A stretch of 64,000 nt of DNA from Streptomyces malaysiense (GTDB lineage Bacteria > Actinomycetota > Actinomycetes > Streptomycetales > Streptomycetaceae): the NCBI RefSeq assembly GCF_000980885.2, contig NZ_LBDA02000090.1, positions 51,954 through 115,953 on the forward strand, read 5' to 3'. The translations under genes were made by a program, and so were the position numbers. Under the pieces are notes generated by a model. The model saw nothing but the letters and a program-made list of their open reading frames with translations, was not told the origin of the DNA and made no database searches. Positions within the stretch are counted from its first letter, which is position 1. Each line of letters starts with the position of its first letter. Shown here one piece after another: positions 27,528-36,418 of this stretch.

Positions 27528-28409
27528 TCACACCTCCTGTCCGTTGATCCGGGCCTCGGCCCGGCGCAGTACGCGCATCGTCAGCTCGCGGGCGAGATGT
27601 CGCTTGTACTCGGCGCTGCCGCGCCGGTCGGTGACCGGGGAGCAGGATTCGGCGGCGATGTCGCCGGCCCGCGCCCACAGTTCCTCGGCGGGCGGCCGGC
27701 CGCGCAGGGCGCCGGCGATCCCGGGGATGCCGGCGGTGTTCGGACCGACGGCGGCGAGACCGACCCGGGCGTCCGCGATCAGCCCGGACTCGTCCAGCCA
27801 GAGCGCCGCGCCCGCCGAGACGACCGCCCAGTCCCCGGCGCGCCGCTCGACCTTCTCATAGGCGCTGGATCCGCGCGGGCGGACCGGGAAGCGGACCTCG
27901 GTGAGGATCTCCGCGTCGCCGACGGCGGTCTCGTACGGGCCCTGGTGGAAGTCCTCCATGGGGACCACCCGCTCCCCGTCCGTCCCGCGGATGACACAGG
28001 ACGCGTCCAGCGTGGTGCAGACCGCCGACAGGTCCTCGGAGGGGTCGGCCTGGCACAGCGAGCCGCCCAGGGTGCCCCGGTTGCGTACGACCGGGTCGGC
28101 GATCACCCGTTCGGCGTCGCGGAAGACCGGGAAGGCGGCGGCGAGTTCGTCGGACTCCAGGAGTTCGCGGTGCCGGGTCATCGCGCCGATGCGGATCAGG
28201 CCGGGTTCGACCCGGATGTACCCCAGCTCGTCGTGCAGATCATTGATGTCGATCAGGTACTCGAAATTGGCCAGCCTGAGTTTCATCATCGGGATGAGGC
28301 TGTGCCCGCCTGCCACCAGCCGGGCGGTGTCGCCGAGCCGGTCCAGGAGCGCGACCGCCTCGTCCACCGTGCCCACCCGCTGGTACTCGAACGGAGCGGG
28401 AACCTGCAT
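27528..28409 (-). CDS. coxM: Carbon monoxide dehydrogenase medium subunit (FAD-binding)
   Basis: A 293-residue FAD-binding subunit of the CO dehydrogenase family. FAD-contact motifs are visible as VAGGHSLIPMMKLRL near residue 32 and RNRGTLGGSLCQADPSEDL near 107. It delivers electrons to the quinone pool or a carrier. This is the first gene of the cox operon; a TTGACA -35 and a 12-base palindrome lie 55-95 bases upstream of its ATG. Its stop codon is within three bases of the coxS GTG, consistent with coupling. Confidence 0.96.
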   Translation of the reverse strand: MQVPAPFEYQRVGTVDEAVALLDRLGDTARLVAGGHSLIPMMKLRLANFEYLIDINDLHDELGYIRVEPGLIRIGAMTRHRELLESDELAAAFPVFRDAERVIADPVVRNRGTLGGSLCQADPSEDLSAVCTTLDASCVIRGTDGERVVPMEDFHQGPYETAVGDAEILTEVRFPVRPRGSSAYEKVERRAGDWAVVSAGAALWLDESGLIADARVGLAAVGPNTAGIPGIAGALRGRPPAEELWARAGDIAAESCSPVTDRRGSAEYKRHLARELTMRVLRRAEARINGQEV

Positions 28410-28464
28410 GCCGCACTCCCCTGTCCCGCCCGGCGGGCAGCCGGGCGTGTCGGGCGCCGTTGTC

Positions 28465-28501
28465 CAATGATCATTGCGCCTCCGTCCGGACGGGGTGTCA
28501 A
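28465..28501 (-). promoter_or_regulatory. cox promoter with overlapping palindromic operator
   Basis: On the minus strand TTGACA (28501-28496) is a consensus -35. About 19 bases further lies CAATGATCATTG (28465-28476), a perfect 12-base palindrome overlapping the expected -10. A protein bound there would block coxM transcription. The 28410-28750 gap holds no gene, only these sites and the CTTAA cluster next to them. Confidence 0.6.
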
Positions 28502-28506
28502 TCGCT

Positions 28507-28568
28507 GCTTAAGCCTTCGCTTAACTCGCCCGTCGCGCGGAGCGCGCTCATCCGAGCGAGGACTTAAG
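28507..28568. promoter_or_regulatory. Cluster of CTTAA motifs between the cox operon and xdhC
   Basis: GCTTAAGC (28507-28514, a perfect palindrome), GCTTAA (28519-28524) and CTTAAG (28563-28568) lie in an otherwise very GC-rich stretch. The first two are spaced 12 bases apart. A TTGACA at 28574-28579 follows on the plus strand. They may be activator or repressor sites for the divergent genes. Confidence 0.45.
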
Positions 28569-28750
28569 CTGCCGTTGACATGCGCCGGACGGCATCCGCG
28601 CGCTCCGGGGCGCCGCGCGGGTGCGGGCGGCCTCGGCGGCATCGGGAGCGCCGGAAACCGGGGTACGGACCGGCCCGCGGCCTGCGCACCGGCCCGAACG
28701 GGTATTCGGTGGATGTGGCGGTGGTGGACTCCGCCGAAGGAGGCACACGG

Positions 28751-29875
28751 ATGCGGGACATCGCGGAGGGCCTCTCCTCCTGGAGTGCGTCGGGCAAGCG
28801 ATTCGCGGTGGCGACGGTCGTACGGACCTGGAGGTCGGCACCGCGCCAGGCGGGCTCGTCGCTGGCGGTCGCCGACGACGGTGAGGTGATCGGGAGCGTC
28901 TCGGGCGGCTGCGTGGAGGGCGCCGTGTACGAGCTGGCGCGCGAGGTCCTGGAGAGCGGCGAACCCGCCCTCGTGACCTACGGCGTCAGCGACGACGACG
29001 CGCTGGCGGTCGGTCTGACCTGCGGCGGGATCATCGAGATCCTGGTGCGGCCGGCGGGCGCGGGCCGCTTCCCAGGGCTGCCCGGGGTGCTGGAGGCGAT
29101 GGGCGCGGGACGGCCGGTGGCGGTGGTGTCGCCGCTGCCGGACGAGCCGGGCGGCGCGGAGCCGGATCCCACGACCGCACCCGCCGGTCAGATGATCGTC
29201 ACGCCGACCGGTGCGCAGGGCACGCTCGGCGACGCCCGCCTCGACACCTCCGTGGCCGAGCGGGCACAGGGGATGCTGGCGCAGGGCGGTACCGGTGTGG
29301 TGCGGGTCGGGCGCGCGGGCGAGGAGCGGCGCGACGACGTGGCCGTGTTCGTGGAGTCCTTCGCGCCGCCGCCGCGGATGCTGGTGTTCGGCGCCATCGA
29401 CTTCGCCTCCGCGGTGGCCCGGATCGGCAAGTTCCTCGGCTACCACGTCACCGTGTGCGACGCCCGCCCGGTGTTCGCCACCCGCCGCCGATTCCCGGAC
29501 GCGGACGAACTGGTGGTGGACTGGCCGCACCGGTATCTGGAGTCGACGGAGGTGGACGCGAACACGGTGATCTGCGTCCTCACCCATGACCCGAAGTTCG
29601 ACGTACCGCTGCTCCGGCGGGCACTGCGCACGCCCGCCCGCTACATCGGGGCGATGGGCAGCCGCCGTACCCACGAGGACCGGCTGCGGCGGCTGCGCGA
29701 GGAGGGTGTGAGCGAGGCGGAGCTGTCCCGGCTGTCCGCGCCGATCGGACTCGATCTGGGCGCCCGTACACCGGAGGAGACGGCGGTGGCGATCATGGCG
29801 GAGGTCATCGCGCTGCGGTGGGGCGGCACGGGACGGCGGCTGGTGGAGACGACGCCGCTGCCGATCCATCGCTGA
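28751..29875 (+). CDS. XdhC family molybdoenzyme maturation protein
   Basis: A 374-residue XdhC/CoxI-family protein without a YHS domain, divergent from coxM. The N-terminal domain has APRQAGSSLAVADDGEVIG and GSVSGGCVEGAVYEL; the C-terminal Rossmann domain has MLVFGAIDFASAVARIGKFL and the signature ARYIGAMGSRRTHEDRL. It should sulfurate or insert molybdenum cofactor into a xanthine-dehydrogenase-type enzyme, most likely the adjacent CO dehydrogenase. The ATG has GAAGGAGG seven bases upstream. Having two XdhC homologues, one with YHS and one without, suggests a split between sulfuration and copper steps. Confidence 0.9.
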   Translation: MRDIAEGLSSWSASGKRFAVATVVRTWRSAPRQAGSSLAVADDGEVIGSVSGGCVEGAVYELAREVLESGEPALVTYGVSDDDALAVGLTCGGIIEILVRPAGAGRFPGLPGVLEAMGAGRPVAVVSPLPDEPGGAEPDPTTAPAGQMIVTPTGAQGTLGDARLDTSVAERAQGMLAQGGTGVVRVGRAGEERRDDVAVFVESFAPPPRMLVFGAIDFASAVARIGKFLGYHVTVCDARPVFATRRRFPDADELVVDWPHRYLESTEVDANTVICVLTHDPKFDVPLLRRALRTPARYIGAMGSRRTHEDRLRRLREEGVSEAELSRLSAPIGLDLGARTPEETAVAIMAEVIALRWGGTGRRLVETTPLPIHR

Positions 29876-29943
29876 CCCCGGCTTCCGGCGACGGCCACCG
29901 CCATCGCCGCCGGGGCCCGGGGACCGGGGCCGGACGTCCCGGC

Positions 29944-31842
29944 TCAGCCCGAGAAGAACATCTCGTCCCTGCCGAGACCCGCGAAGACGCCCGAGACACG
30001 GCGGGCGATGTCCGCGGCCGTCAGACCGACGCGGGCGAGCACCCGGCCGCGTTCGGCGTGGTCGAGGAACTCGACGGGGACGCCGAAGTCCCGCACGGGG
30101 ACGTCCACGTCGGCGTCGCGCAGGGCCTGGGCCACGGCCCCGCCGACACCGCCCGCCCGTACCCCGTCCTCGACGGTGACGACGAGCCGGTGCCGGGCGG
30201 CGATGCCGGGCAGGGCCGCGTTCACCGGCTTGATCCAGCGCGGGTCGAGGACGGTGGCGCCGATGCCCTGCCCGGCGAGGCGGTCGGCGACCTGAAGGCA
30301 CATGGGGGCGAGCGCGCCGACGGAGACGACGAGGACGTCGGCCCCCTCCTCGGCGGAGCCCCGGAGCACGTCCATGCCGGCGACGGCGGAGACGGCGGCC
30401 ACCTCGGGGCCGACGGTGCCCTTGGAGTAGCGCACCACCGTGGGTCCGTCCGCGATCTCCACGGCCTCGCGCAGCTGGGCGCGCAGCGTGCTCGCGTCGC
30501 GCGGGGCGGCGATGCGCAGACCCGGGACGACCTGGAGGACGGCCATGTCCCACATGCCGTTGTGGGAGGCGCCGTCGTCGCCGGTGATGCCCGCGCGGTC
30601 GAGCATGAAGGTCACGGGGCAGCGGTGCAGGGCCACGTCCATCAGGAGCTGGTCGAAGCAGCGGTTGAGGAAGGTGGCGTAGACGGCGACGACCGGGTGG
30701 AGTCCCGCGGTGGCGAGACCCGCCGCGGAGGCGGCGGCGTGCTGTTCGGCGATGCCGACGTCGAAGAAGCGGTCGGGGAAGCGCTCGGCGAAGGGCGCGA
30801 GACCGGTGGAGCCCCGCATCGCGGCGGTGATCGCCACGATGTCCTCGCGCTCGGCGCCGAGCCGGACCAGTTCCTCGCCGAAGACGGTGGTCCAGTCCTT
30901 GCCTGCGACGGAGACCGGCTTGCCGGTCTCGGGGTCGATCACCTTGACCTGGTGGAAACGCTCGGCGGACTCCTCGGCGAAGCCGTAGCCGCGGCCCTTC
31001 TCGGTGATGCAGTGCACGATGACCGGGCCGCCGAACCGCTTCGCGCGGGCCAGCGCCGACTCCAGCGCCTCGGTGTCGTGGCCGTCGATCGGGCCGACGT
31101 ACTTCAGGCCCAGGTCCTCGAACATGCCCTGCGGGGCGATGAAGTCCTTGAGGCCCTTCTTGGCGCCGTGCAGCGCGTCGTAGACGGAGCGGCCGACGAT
31201 CGGGGTGCGGTCGAGGACGGCCTTGGTGCGCTCCAGGAACTGCTCGTAGCCGTCCGTGGTGCGCAGGGCGGCGAGGTGGCCGGCCAGACCGCCGATGGTG
31301 GGGTTGTACGAGTGGCCGTTGTCGTTGACCACGATGACCAGGGGGAGGGTCTTGTCGGCGGCGATGTTGTTCAGCGCCTCCCAGGTCATGCCGCCGGTGA
31401 GCGCGCCGTCCCCGACCACCGCGACGACGGAGCGGTCGCGGCGGCCGGCCAGGCGGTCGGCCTTGGCGATGCCGTCGGCCCAGCTGAGGGCGGCGGAGGC
31501 GTGCTGGTTCTCCACGATGTCGTGCGGCGACTCGGCGCGGCTGGGGTATCCGGACAGGCCGCCCTCCTTGCGGAGCCGGGAGAAGTCCTGGCGGCCGGTC
31601 AGCACCTTGTGCACATAGGTCTGGTGGCCGACGTCGAAGACGATGCGGTCCTTCGGGGACTCGAAGACCCGGTGCAGCGCGATGGTCAGTTCGACGACGC
31701 CCAGGTTCGGTCCGAGGTGCCCGCCCGTGCGGGAGACGGCGTCGACGAGGAACTCGCGGATCTCCCCGGCCAGCGCGCCGAGTTCACCGGCGTCGAGCTT
31801 CTTCAGGTCCTGCGGACCGTGGATCGTCTCCAGAACGCCCAT
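29944..31842 (-). CDS. dxs: 1-deoxy-D-xylulose-5-phosphate synthase
   Basis: A 632-residue thiamine-diphosphate enzyme that condenses pyruvate and glyceraldehyde 3-phosphate, the first step of the MEP isoprenoid pathway. Visible are the substrate-side GGHLGPNLGVVELTIALH near residue 40, DVGHQTYVHKVLTGR, the ThDP motif VVGDGALTGGMTWEALNN near 150, and the transketolase central domain with GSTGLAPF and MLDRAGITGDDGASHNG. GAAGGAG lies eight bases before the ATG. Length is typical. It stands alone, without terpene genes beside it, so it could be either the housekeeping copy or an extra one. Confidence 0.97.
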   Translation of the reverse strand: MGVLETIHGPQDLKKLDAGELGALAGEIREFLVDAVSRTGGHLGPNLGVVELTIALHRVFESPKDRIVFDVGHQTYVHKVLTGRQDFSRLRKEGGLSGYPSRAESPHDIVENQHASAALSWADGIAKADRLAGRRDRSVVAVVGDGALTGGMTWEALNNIAADKTLPLVIVVNDNGHSYNPTIGGLAGHLAALRTTDGYEQFLERTKAVLDRTPIVGRSVYDALHGAKKGLKDFIAPQGMFEDLGLKYVGPIDGHDTEALESALARAKRFGGPVIVHCITEKGRGYGFAEESAERFHQVKVIDPETGKPVSVAGKDWTTVFGEELVRLGAEREDIVAITAAMRGSTGLAPFAERFPDRFFDVGIAEQHAAASAAGLATAGLHPVVAVYATFLNRCFDQLLMDVALHRCPVTFMLDRAGITGDDGASHNGMWDMAVLQVVPGLRIAAPRDASTLRAQLREAVEIADGPTVVRYSKGTVGPEVAAVSAVAGMDVLRGSAEEGADVLVVSVGALAPMCLQVADRLAGQGIGATVLDPRWIKPVNAALPGIAARHRLVVTVEDGVRAGGVGGAVAQALRDADVDVPVRDFGVPVEFLDHAERGRVLARVGLTAADIARRVSGVFAGLGRDEMFFSG

Positions 31843-31947
31843 GCGTCATTCTCCTTCGGCGCCGCGGACAGGGAACGCGAAGGCGACAGGGTATCAATTC
31901 ATCCCTGTTTGGGCGGTAGGCCCGGCGCGGGCGGGACCAGGGAACAA

Positions 31948-31967
31948 GTAGTGGAATATTGAACTAC
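31948..31967. promoter_or_regulatory. AT-rich inverted repeat between dxs and the TPR gene
   Basis: GTAGT and ACTAC flank a 10-base AT-rich centre (GGAATATTGA), 35 bases before the TPR start and about 105 bases before dxs. It may be an operator or promoter element for the divergent pair. Confidence 0.35.
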
Positions 31968-32001
31968 CAGGGGTCGTTGTGCCCGCCGAAGGAGGTCACA
32001 A

Positions 32002-32370
32002 GTGGAGACCACGTACTACGACCACGGCACCCCGGCCGAGCGCTGGGAGCGTGCCCAGGCGTTCTTCGCGGCCAAGGACTACGCGGGGGCGGCGCGCGTG
32101 CTGGCCGCCCTGGTGGAGGAGGTGCCGGAGCAGACCGGGCCCCGGCTGCTGCTGGCCCGTGCGTACTACCACTCCGCGCAGCTGCGGCGGGCCGAGGACC
32201 AGTTGCGGGTGATCGTGGAGCGCGACCCGGTGGAGCACTACGCCCGGCTGATGCTGGGCCGCACGCTCGAACGGCAGGCGCGGCACGAGGAGGCGGAGCG
32301 GCACCTGAGGATCGCCTCCGCGCTCGCGGGCGAGCTCCCGCGGGGCCGGGGCGGCGTCTCACGGCACTGA
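32002..32370 (+). CDS. Small tetratricopeptide-repeat protein
   Basis: A 122-residue helical protein with about three TPR-like units (AQAFFAAKDYAGAARVLAAL, then LARAYYHSAQLRRAEDQL, then MLGRTLERQARHEEAERHL). TPR proteins mediate protein contacts and this one has no other domain. GTG with GAAGGAGG six bases upstream is a firm start. It is divergent from dxs. No partner is evident. Confidence 0.88.
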   Translation: METTYYDHGTPAERWERAQAFFAAKDYAGAARVLAALVEEVPEQTGPRLLLARAYYHSAQLRRAEDQLRVIVERDPVEHYARLMLGRTLERQARHEEAERHLRIASALAGELPRGRGGVSRH

Positions 32371-32483
32371 GGCGGCTCCCCGCGACGCCGGGGCGGACGC
32401 CCGCACCGCCGGGTCGACGGACCGCGCGCGCCTCGTGCCCGGGTGGGCCCCCTCGCGTCCTGGCCCCATGGCATCCTGGCGCG

Positions 32484-33128
32484 ATGGCACCCGAGAGTGA
32501 TCACGCGCCGCTCGCCGAACGGGTCGAGGAACTCCTCGCCGCCGGCGGCCCCCTGCCCATCGTCGCCGCCGGCCGGCCGGTGCTGCGCCGCCCCGCCGAG
32601 GCGTACGACGGCTCGCTCGGCCCCGCACTGCTGGCCCGCTTCGTCGAGGCGCTGCGCCTGACCATGCGCGCCGCCCCCGGCGTGGGCCTCGCCGCGCCCC
32701 AGGTGGGCGTGGAACTGCGGATCGCGGTGCTGGAGGACCCGGCGCCGGTGCCGGAGGACATCGCCACGATCCGGGGTCGGCGCCCGCAGCCCTTCCGGGT
32801 GCTGGTCAACCCCGTGTACGAGCCCGTGGGCACGGCCCGTGCGGCGTTCTTCGAGGGCTGCCTCAGCGTGCCCGGCTGGCAGGCGGTGGTGGCCCGGCAC
32901 GCCGAGGTGCGGCTGCGCGCCGAGGACGAGCGGGGGCGCCCGGTGGACGAGGTGTTCACCGGCTGGCCCGCCCGGATCGTGCAGCACGAGACGGACCACC
33001 TCGACGGCACGCTCTACCTCGACCGTGCCGAGCCGCGCTCCCTGTCCACCAACGAGGCCGTCGCCGCCCTGTGGTCCCAGCCGACCCCGGCCGCGGCGGC
33101 CGCCGCCCTCGGCTTCGAACTGCCCTGA
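32484..33128 (+). CDS. def: Peptide deformylase
   Basis: A 214-residue metallo-enzyme that removes the formyl group from new N-termini. All three family motifs are intact: GVGLAAPQVG near residue 64, EGCLSVPG near 120 and QHETDHLDG near 165 (the HExxH metal site). The N-terminus is about 30 residues longer than in E. coli Def. No clear ribosome site precedes the ATG. Streptomyces often carry several def genes, so this may be a secondary copy. A hairpin follows, in the convergent gap. Confidence 0.93.
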   Translation: MAPESDHAPLAERVEELLAAGGPLPIVAAGRPVLRRPAEAYDGSLGPALLARFVEALRLTMRAAPGVGLAAPQVGVELRIAVLEDPAPVPEDIATIRGRRPQPFRVLVNPVYEPVGTARAAFFEGCLSVPGWQAVVARHAEVRLRAEDERGRPVDEVFTGWPARIVQHETDHLDGTLYLDRAEPRSLSTNEAVAALWSQPTPAAAAAALGFELP

Positions 33129-33185
33129 TCCTCCCGCGCGCCGGCGTCCCGGGGCCGCTCGTCCCGCGCCCCTTCCCGGCGCCCG

Positions 33186-33223
33186 CCTCCGGGGACCGCG
33201 CCCGCGTCGCGCGGTCCCGGAGG
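33186..33223. terminator. Hairpin terminator between def and the oxidoreductase gene
   Basis: CCTCCGGGGACCGCGC pairs with GCGCGGTCCCGGAGG around a short loop with one bulged base. It lies between two convergent genes, so it could stop transcription in both directions. Confidence 0.7.
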
Positions 33224-33245
33224 GCGAACACGCTTACCGGAAACC

Positions 33246-34685
33246 TCAGTTGTCCCGGTACGCCTCCATGAGCCGCAGCCAGACCTCGCTCAGGGTCGGG
33301 TAGGAGGGGACCACGTGCCACAGGCGGCTGATCGGGACGCGGCCCGCCACGGCGACCGTGGCCGCGTGGACGAGTTCACCGACGCCGGGGCCGACGAAGG
33401 TGACGCCCCGCAGGATCTCGTCCTCCAGGTCCACGACCATACGGGCGCGCCCCTTGTAGCCGTCGCCGTACAGGGCCGCCCCGGCGACGGAGGAGAACTC
33501 GACGTCGACCGCGCGGACCCGGTGGCCGGCCTCCTCCGCCTCGGCGAGGGAGAGGCCGACCGCGGCGGCCTCGGGGTCGGTGAACACCACCTGCGGTACG
33601 GCCTCGTGGTCGGCGGTGGCCGCGTGCGGTCCCCAGGGACCGTCGAGCAGCGGGGTCCCGGCCGCGCGGGCACCGATGGCGGCACCGGCGACACGGGCCT
33701 GGTACTTGCCCTGGTGGGTGAGGAGCGCACGGTGGTTGACGTCACCGGCGGCGTACAGCCAGTCGGTCCCGGTGACCCGCAGGGTGTCGTCGACCTCCAG
33801 CCAGGAACCGGGCTCCAGCCCGACCGTGTCGAGACCGATGTCATCGGTCTGGGGGACGCGGCCGGTGGCGAAGAGGATCTCGTCCGCCTCGAACCTCTCA
33901 CCCGTACGGGTGAGGGCCACCACGGTGCCGTCCTCCCGGGCGACGGACGTGACGGACACGCCCGTACGCACGTCCACGCCGGCCTCGGTGAGTGCCTCGG
34001 CGACCAGTTCCCCCGCGAACGGCTCCATCCGGCCGAGCAGGCCCTTGCCGCGCACCAGCAGGGTCACCCGGGAGCCGAGCGCCGCCCAGGCGGTGGCCAT
34101 CTCGGTGGCGACGACGCCGCCGCCGACGACGAGCAGCCGGCCGGGGACCGTGTCCGCGCTGGTGGCCTCCCGGCTGGTCCACGGCCGCACCTCGGCGAGT
34201 CCGGGCAGGTCGGGCAGCTGGGCACGGGTGCCGGTGCAGACCACGACGGCATGCCGGGCGGTGAGCGTGGTGACACCGCCGTCGGACACGGTGACGGTGA
34301 CCGTGCGCGGGCCCGCCAGGCGCCCGTGGCCCCGGTAGAGGTCGGCGCCGATGCCCTCCACCCAGTCGGCCTGCCCGTCGTCCTGCCAGTGGGAGGTGAA
34401 GTTGTCGCGGCGTTCCAGTACGGCCGGGGCGTCGAGGGGGCCCTGTACCGCCGCGGCGAGGCCGGGCAGCCGGCGGGCGTCGGCCTGGGCGATGACCGGC
34501 CTGAGCAGCGCCTTGCTGGGCATGCATGCCCAGTAGGAGCACTCGCCGCCGACCAGTTCGTTCTCCACGATCGCGGTGGTGAGGCCGGCCGCGCGGGTGC
34601 GGTCGGCGACGTTCTCCCCCACGGGCCCGGCCCCGAGCACCACGACGTCGTACGCGATGGTTTCCGATTCCGTCGTTTCCGTCAT
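33246..34685 (-). CDS. FAD/NAD(P)-dependent pyridine nucleotide-disulfide oxidoreductase family protein
   Basis: A 479-residue flavoprotein related to dihydrolipoamide dehydrogenase and mycothione reductase. The FAD motif (VVVLGAGPVGENVADRTR near residue 14), the redox-active C-x4-C pair (GGECSYWACMPSK near 50), the NAD(P) motif (LLVVGGGVVATEMATAWA near 185) and the second FAD motif (LYAAGDVNHRALLTHQGK) are intact. The C-terminal catalytic site, normally H-P-T-x-x-E, reads SYPTLSEVW, so the usual base histidine is a tyrosine. It may therefore not reduce a normal disulfide substrate. No ribosome site is seen at the ATG. Confidence 0.9.
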   Translation of the reverse strand: MTETTESETIAYDVVVLGAGPVGENVADRTRAAGLTTAIVENELVGGECSYWACMPSKALLRPVIAQADARRLPGLAAAVQGPLDAPAVLERRDNFTSHWQDDGQADWVEGIGADLYRGHGRLAGPRTVTVTVSDGGVTTLTARHAVVVCTGTRAQLPDLPGLAEVRPWTSREATSADTVPGRLLVVGGGVVATEMATAWAALGSRVTLLVRGKGLLGRMEPFAGELVAEALTEAGVDVRTGVSVTSVAREDGTVVALTRTGERFEADEILFATGRVPQTDDIGLDTVGLEPGSWLEVDDTLRVTGTDWLYAAGDVNHRALLTHQGKYQARVAGAAIGARAAGTPLLDGPWGPHAATADHEAVPQVVFTDPEAAAVGLSLAEAEEAGHRVRAVDVEFSSVAGAALYGDGYKGRARMVVDLEDEILRGVTFVGPGVGELVHAATVAVAGRVPISRLWHVVPSYPTLSEVWLRLMEAYRDN

Positions 34686-34900
34686 GGGATCATTCTGGTG
34701 GGTGGTGTGCCCTGGGGCCACATGGGTACGAGCGCGCCCACAGGCTCCCGGGTGCGCGAGAAGCTCCCAGGTGGGCGAGAGGCTCCCGGGGTGCGCGTGC
34801 GCGGTGCCCGCACCGGCGTGGACACTGCCCGGAATAGGCGGCCCACCGGCCGCGTTTCCGCCCTCGGCACAGCCCCGGACCAGGAAGAGGGAACCAGGCC

Positions 34901-35275
34901 ATGAGCAGCACAGTGGAACTGACCAAGGACAACTTCGACCAGACGGTCACGGACAATGACTTCGTGCTCATCGACTTCTGGGCGTCCTGGTGCGGTCCGT
35001 GCCGGCAGTTCGCCCCGGTGTACGAGAAGGCCGCCCAGGACAACCCGGACCTGGTGTTCGGCAAGGTGGACACCGAGGCCCAGCCGGAGCTGGCGCAGGC
35101 CTTCGGCATCCAGTCGATCCCGACGCTGATGATCGTGCGGGACCGGGTGGCCGTGTTCGCCCAGCCGGGTGCGCTGCCCGAGGCGGCCCTCACGGACGTC
35201 ATCGGCCAGGCCCGCGGGCTGGACATGGACGAGGTCCGCAGGAGCATCGCCGCCCAGGAGGGCCAGGCGCGGTAG
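34901..35275 (+). CDS. trxA: Thioredoxin
   Basis: A 124-residue thioredoxin with the WCGPC active site at residues 30-34 (FWASWCGPCRQF) and the cis-proline segment QSIPTLMIV. It reduces protein disulfides and is itself reduced by thioredoxin reductase or, in actinobacteria, sometimes by mycothiol-linked systems. No reductase gene is adjacent, although a disulfide-oxidoreductase homologue lies divergently 215 bases away. It ends 20 bases from a convergent LacI gene. Confidence 0.96.
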   Translation: MSSTVELTKDNFDQTVTDNDFVLIDFWASWCGPCRQFAPVYEKAAQDNPDLVFGKVDTEAQPELAQAFGIQSIPTLMIVRDRVAVFAQPGALPEAALTDVIGQARGLDMDEVRRSIAAQEGQAR

Positions 35276-35295
35276 CCGTCCCTGAGCGGCCGGGT

Positions 35296-36291
35296 TCAGG
35301 TGGACTCGCGTCGTACGACCGAGGCGCCCAGCACCCGGTGCACCTCCGGTTCGCCTCCCGCGTCGCGCACCGCGCGGTCGACCAGGGCGGCGAGCTCGCG
35401 GCCCGAGGGCAGTTCGATGCGTACGCTGCTCAGCCGGGGCCGCAGCAGCCGGCCCAGCATCAGATCGTCGGCGCCGATCACGGCCAGGTCCTCGGGGATG
35501 CGCCGTCCGGCGTCCTGGAGGGCGCGCATCAGCAGCATGGCGTACTCGTCGTTGTAGGCGAAGACCCCGTCCAGCTCGGGTAGGTCCGCGGCGAGTTCGG
35601 CGGCGGCCCGCTCCGTGTAGGCGAGCGGCACGCCGACGACGCTCGCCCCGGTGCCGCGCAGGGCCCGCCGGGCGCCGGCCAGCCGGGGCCGCGAACAGAC
35701 CCCCAGGCCGGGCTCTTCGGGCACGACGACCCCGATCCGGCGCCTGCCGCGCTCGTACAGGTGGGCGGCCGCGCACCGGCCCACGGCCTCGTGGTCCATC
35801 AGCAGGGCGTGCGCGCCCTCCACGCGTTCGGGACCGAGGGTGACGACCGCGCGGGCGCCGGAGCGCTTGAGGACGGCCACGCCCCGCGGCCCGATCCCGG
35901 TGCCGGGCACCAGGACGGCGACGGGCCGCAGCTCGGCCCAGGCGCGGGCGGCTTCGTCGCCCTGGAGACCGACGGAGCCGTACTGCACGACCGTGTAGTC
36001 GAGGCGGCCCAGGGCGCCCTGGAACTCGTCGAGGAACGCGCCGTAGAGGGGGCCGACGGGGAGTGCCGGGGCGGGCATGAGGACCATGCGGCTGCGTCCC
36101 GCGCGCAGGCTGCGGGCGGCCGCGTGGGGGACGTACCCCAGTTCCCGCGCGGCCTCGTGGACCCGCCGTCGCGTGGGTTCGCTGATCCGCACGGCGTCGG
36201 TGTTGTTGAGGACGTAGGACACGGTCGCCCGCGAGACGCCGGCCAGGCGGGCCACATCGGCACTCGTGGGAGTGTTCGGTATCTGCACCAT
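35296..36291 (-). CDS. LacI-family transcriptional repressor
   Basis: A 331-residue LacI/PurR-type regulator. The N-terminal helix-turn-helix and hinge read SADVARLAGVSRATVSYVLN, then ISEPTRRRVHEAARELGYVP, followed by a periplasmic-binding-protein-like effector domain (about 60-330) with the typical FAYNDEYAMLLMRALQDAG. The start MVQIPNTP places the helix-turn-helix at the usual distance; an upstream in-frame ATG would add four residues. No sugar genes are adjacent, so the regulon is unknown. Palindromes just upstream suggest autoregulation. Confidence 0.92.
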   Translation of the reverse strand: MVQIPNTPTSADVARLAGVSRATVSYVLNNTDAVRISEPTRRRVHEAARELGYVPHAAARSLRAGRSRMVLMPAPALPVGPLYGAFLDEFQGALGRLDYTVVQYGSVGLQGDEAARAWAELRPVAVLVPGTGIGPRGVAVLKRSGARAVVTLGPERVEGAHALLMDHEAVGRCAAAHLYERGRRRIGVVVPEEPGLGVCSRPRLAGARRALRGTGASVVGVPLAYTERAAAELAADLPELDGVFAYNDEYAMLLMRALQDAGRRIPEDLAVIGADDLMLGRLLRPRLSSVRIELPSGRELAALVDRAVRDAGGEPEVHRVLGASVVRREST

Positions 36292-36345
36292 GACAGACCG
36301 CATCCTGGCAGAGCGGGCCGGGGGTGCGGCGGGCGGGGGAACGTG

Positions 36346-36375
36346 GTTCGCCTTTGGACGAACTCCGTTACGGAG
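36346..36375. promoter_or_regulatory. Candidate LacI-type operator palindromes
   Basis: GTTCG-N8-CGAAC (36346-36363) is followed directly by CTCCGTTACGGAG (36363-36375). Both inverted repeats lie 55-85 bases upstream of the LacI start, where a repressor would bind to regulate itself. Confidence 0.4.
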
Positions 36376-36418
36376 CAAGGCCGTTCGGGCCACCCGCACA
36401 GAGCCGTCCGGCCCCTTG

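Noticed and set aside
29887..29908. Hairpin between xdhC and dxs as a terminator
   Set aside because: The stem is short with a G-T pair and internal mismatches. A terminator is expected in this convergent gap, but the hairpin is too weak to call.
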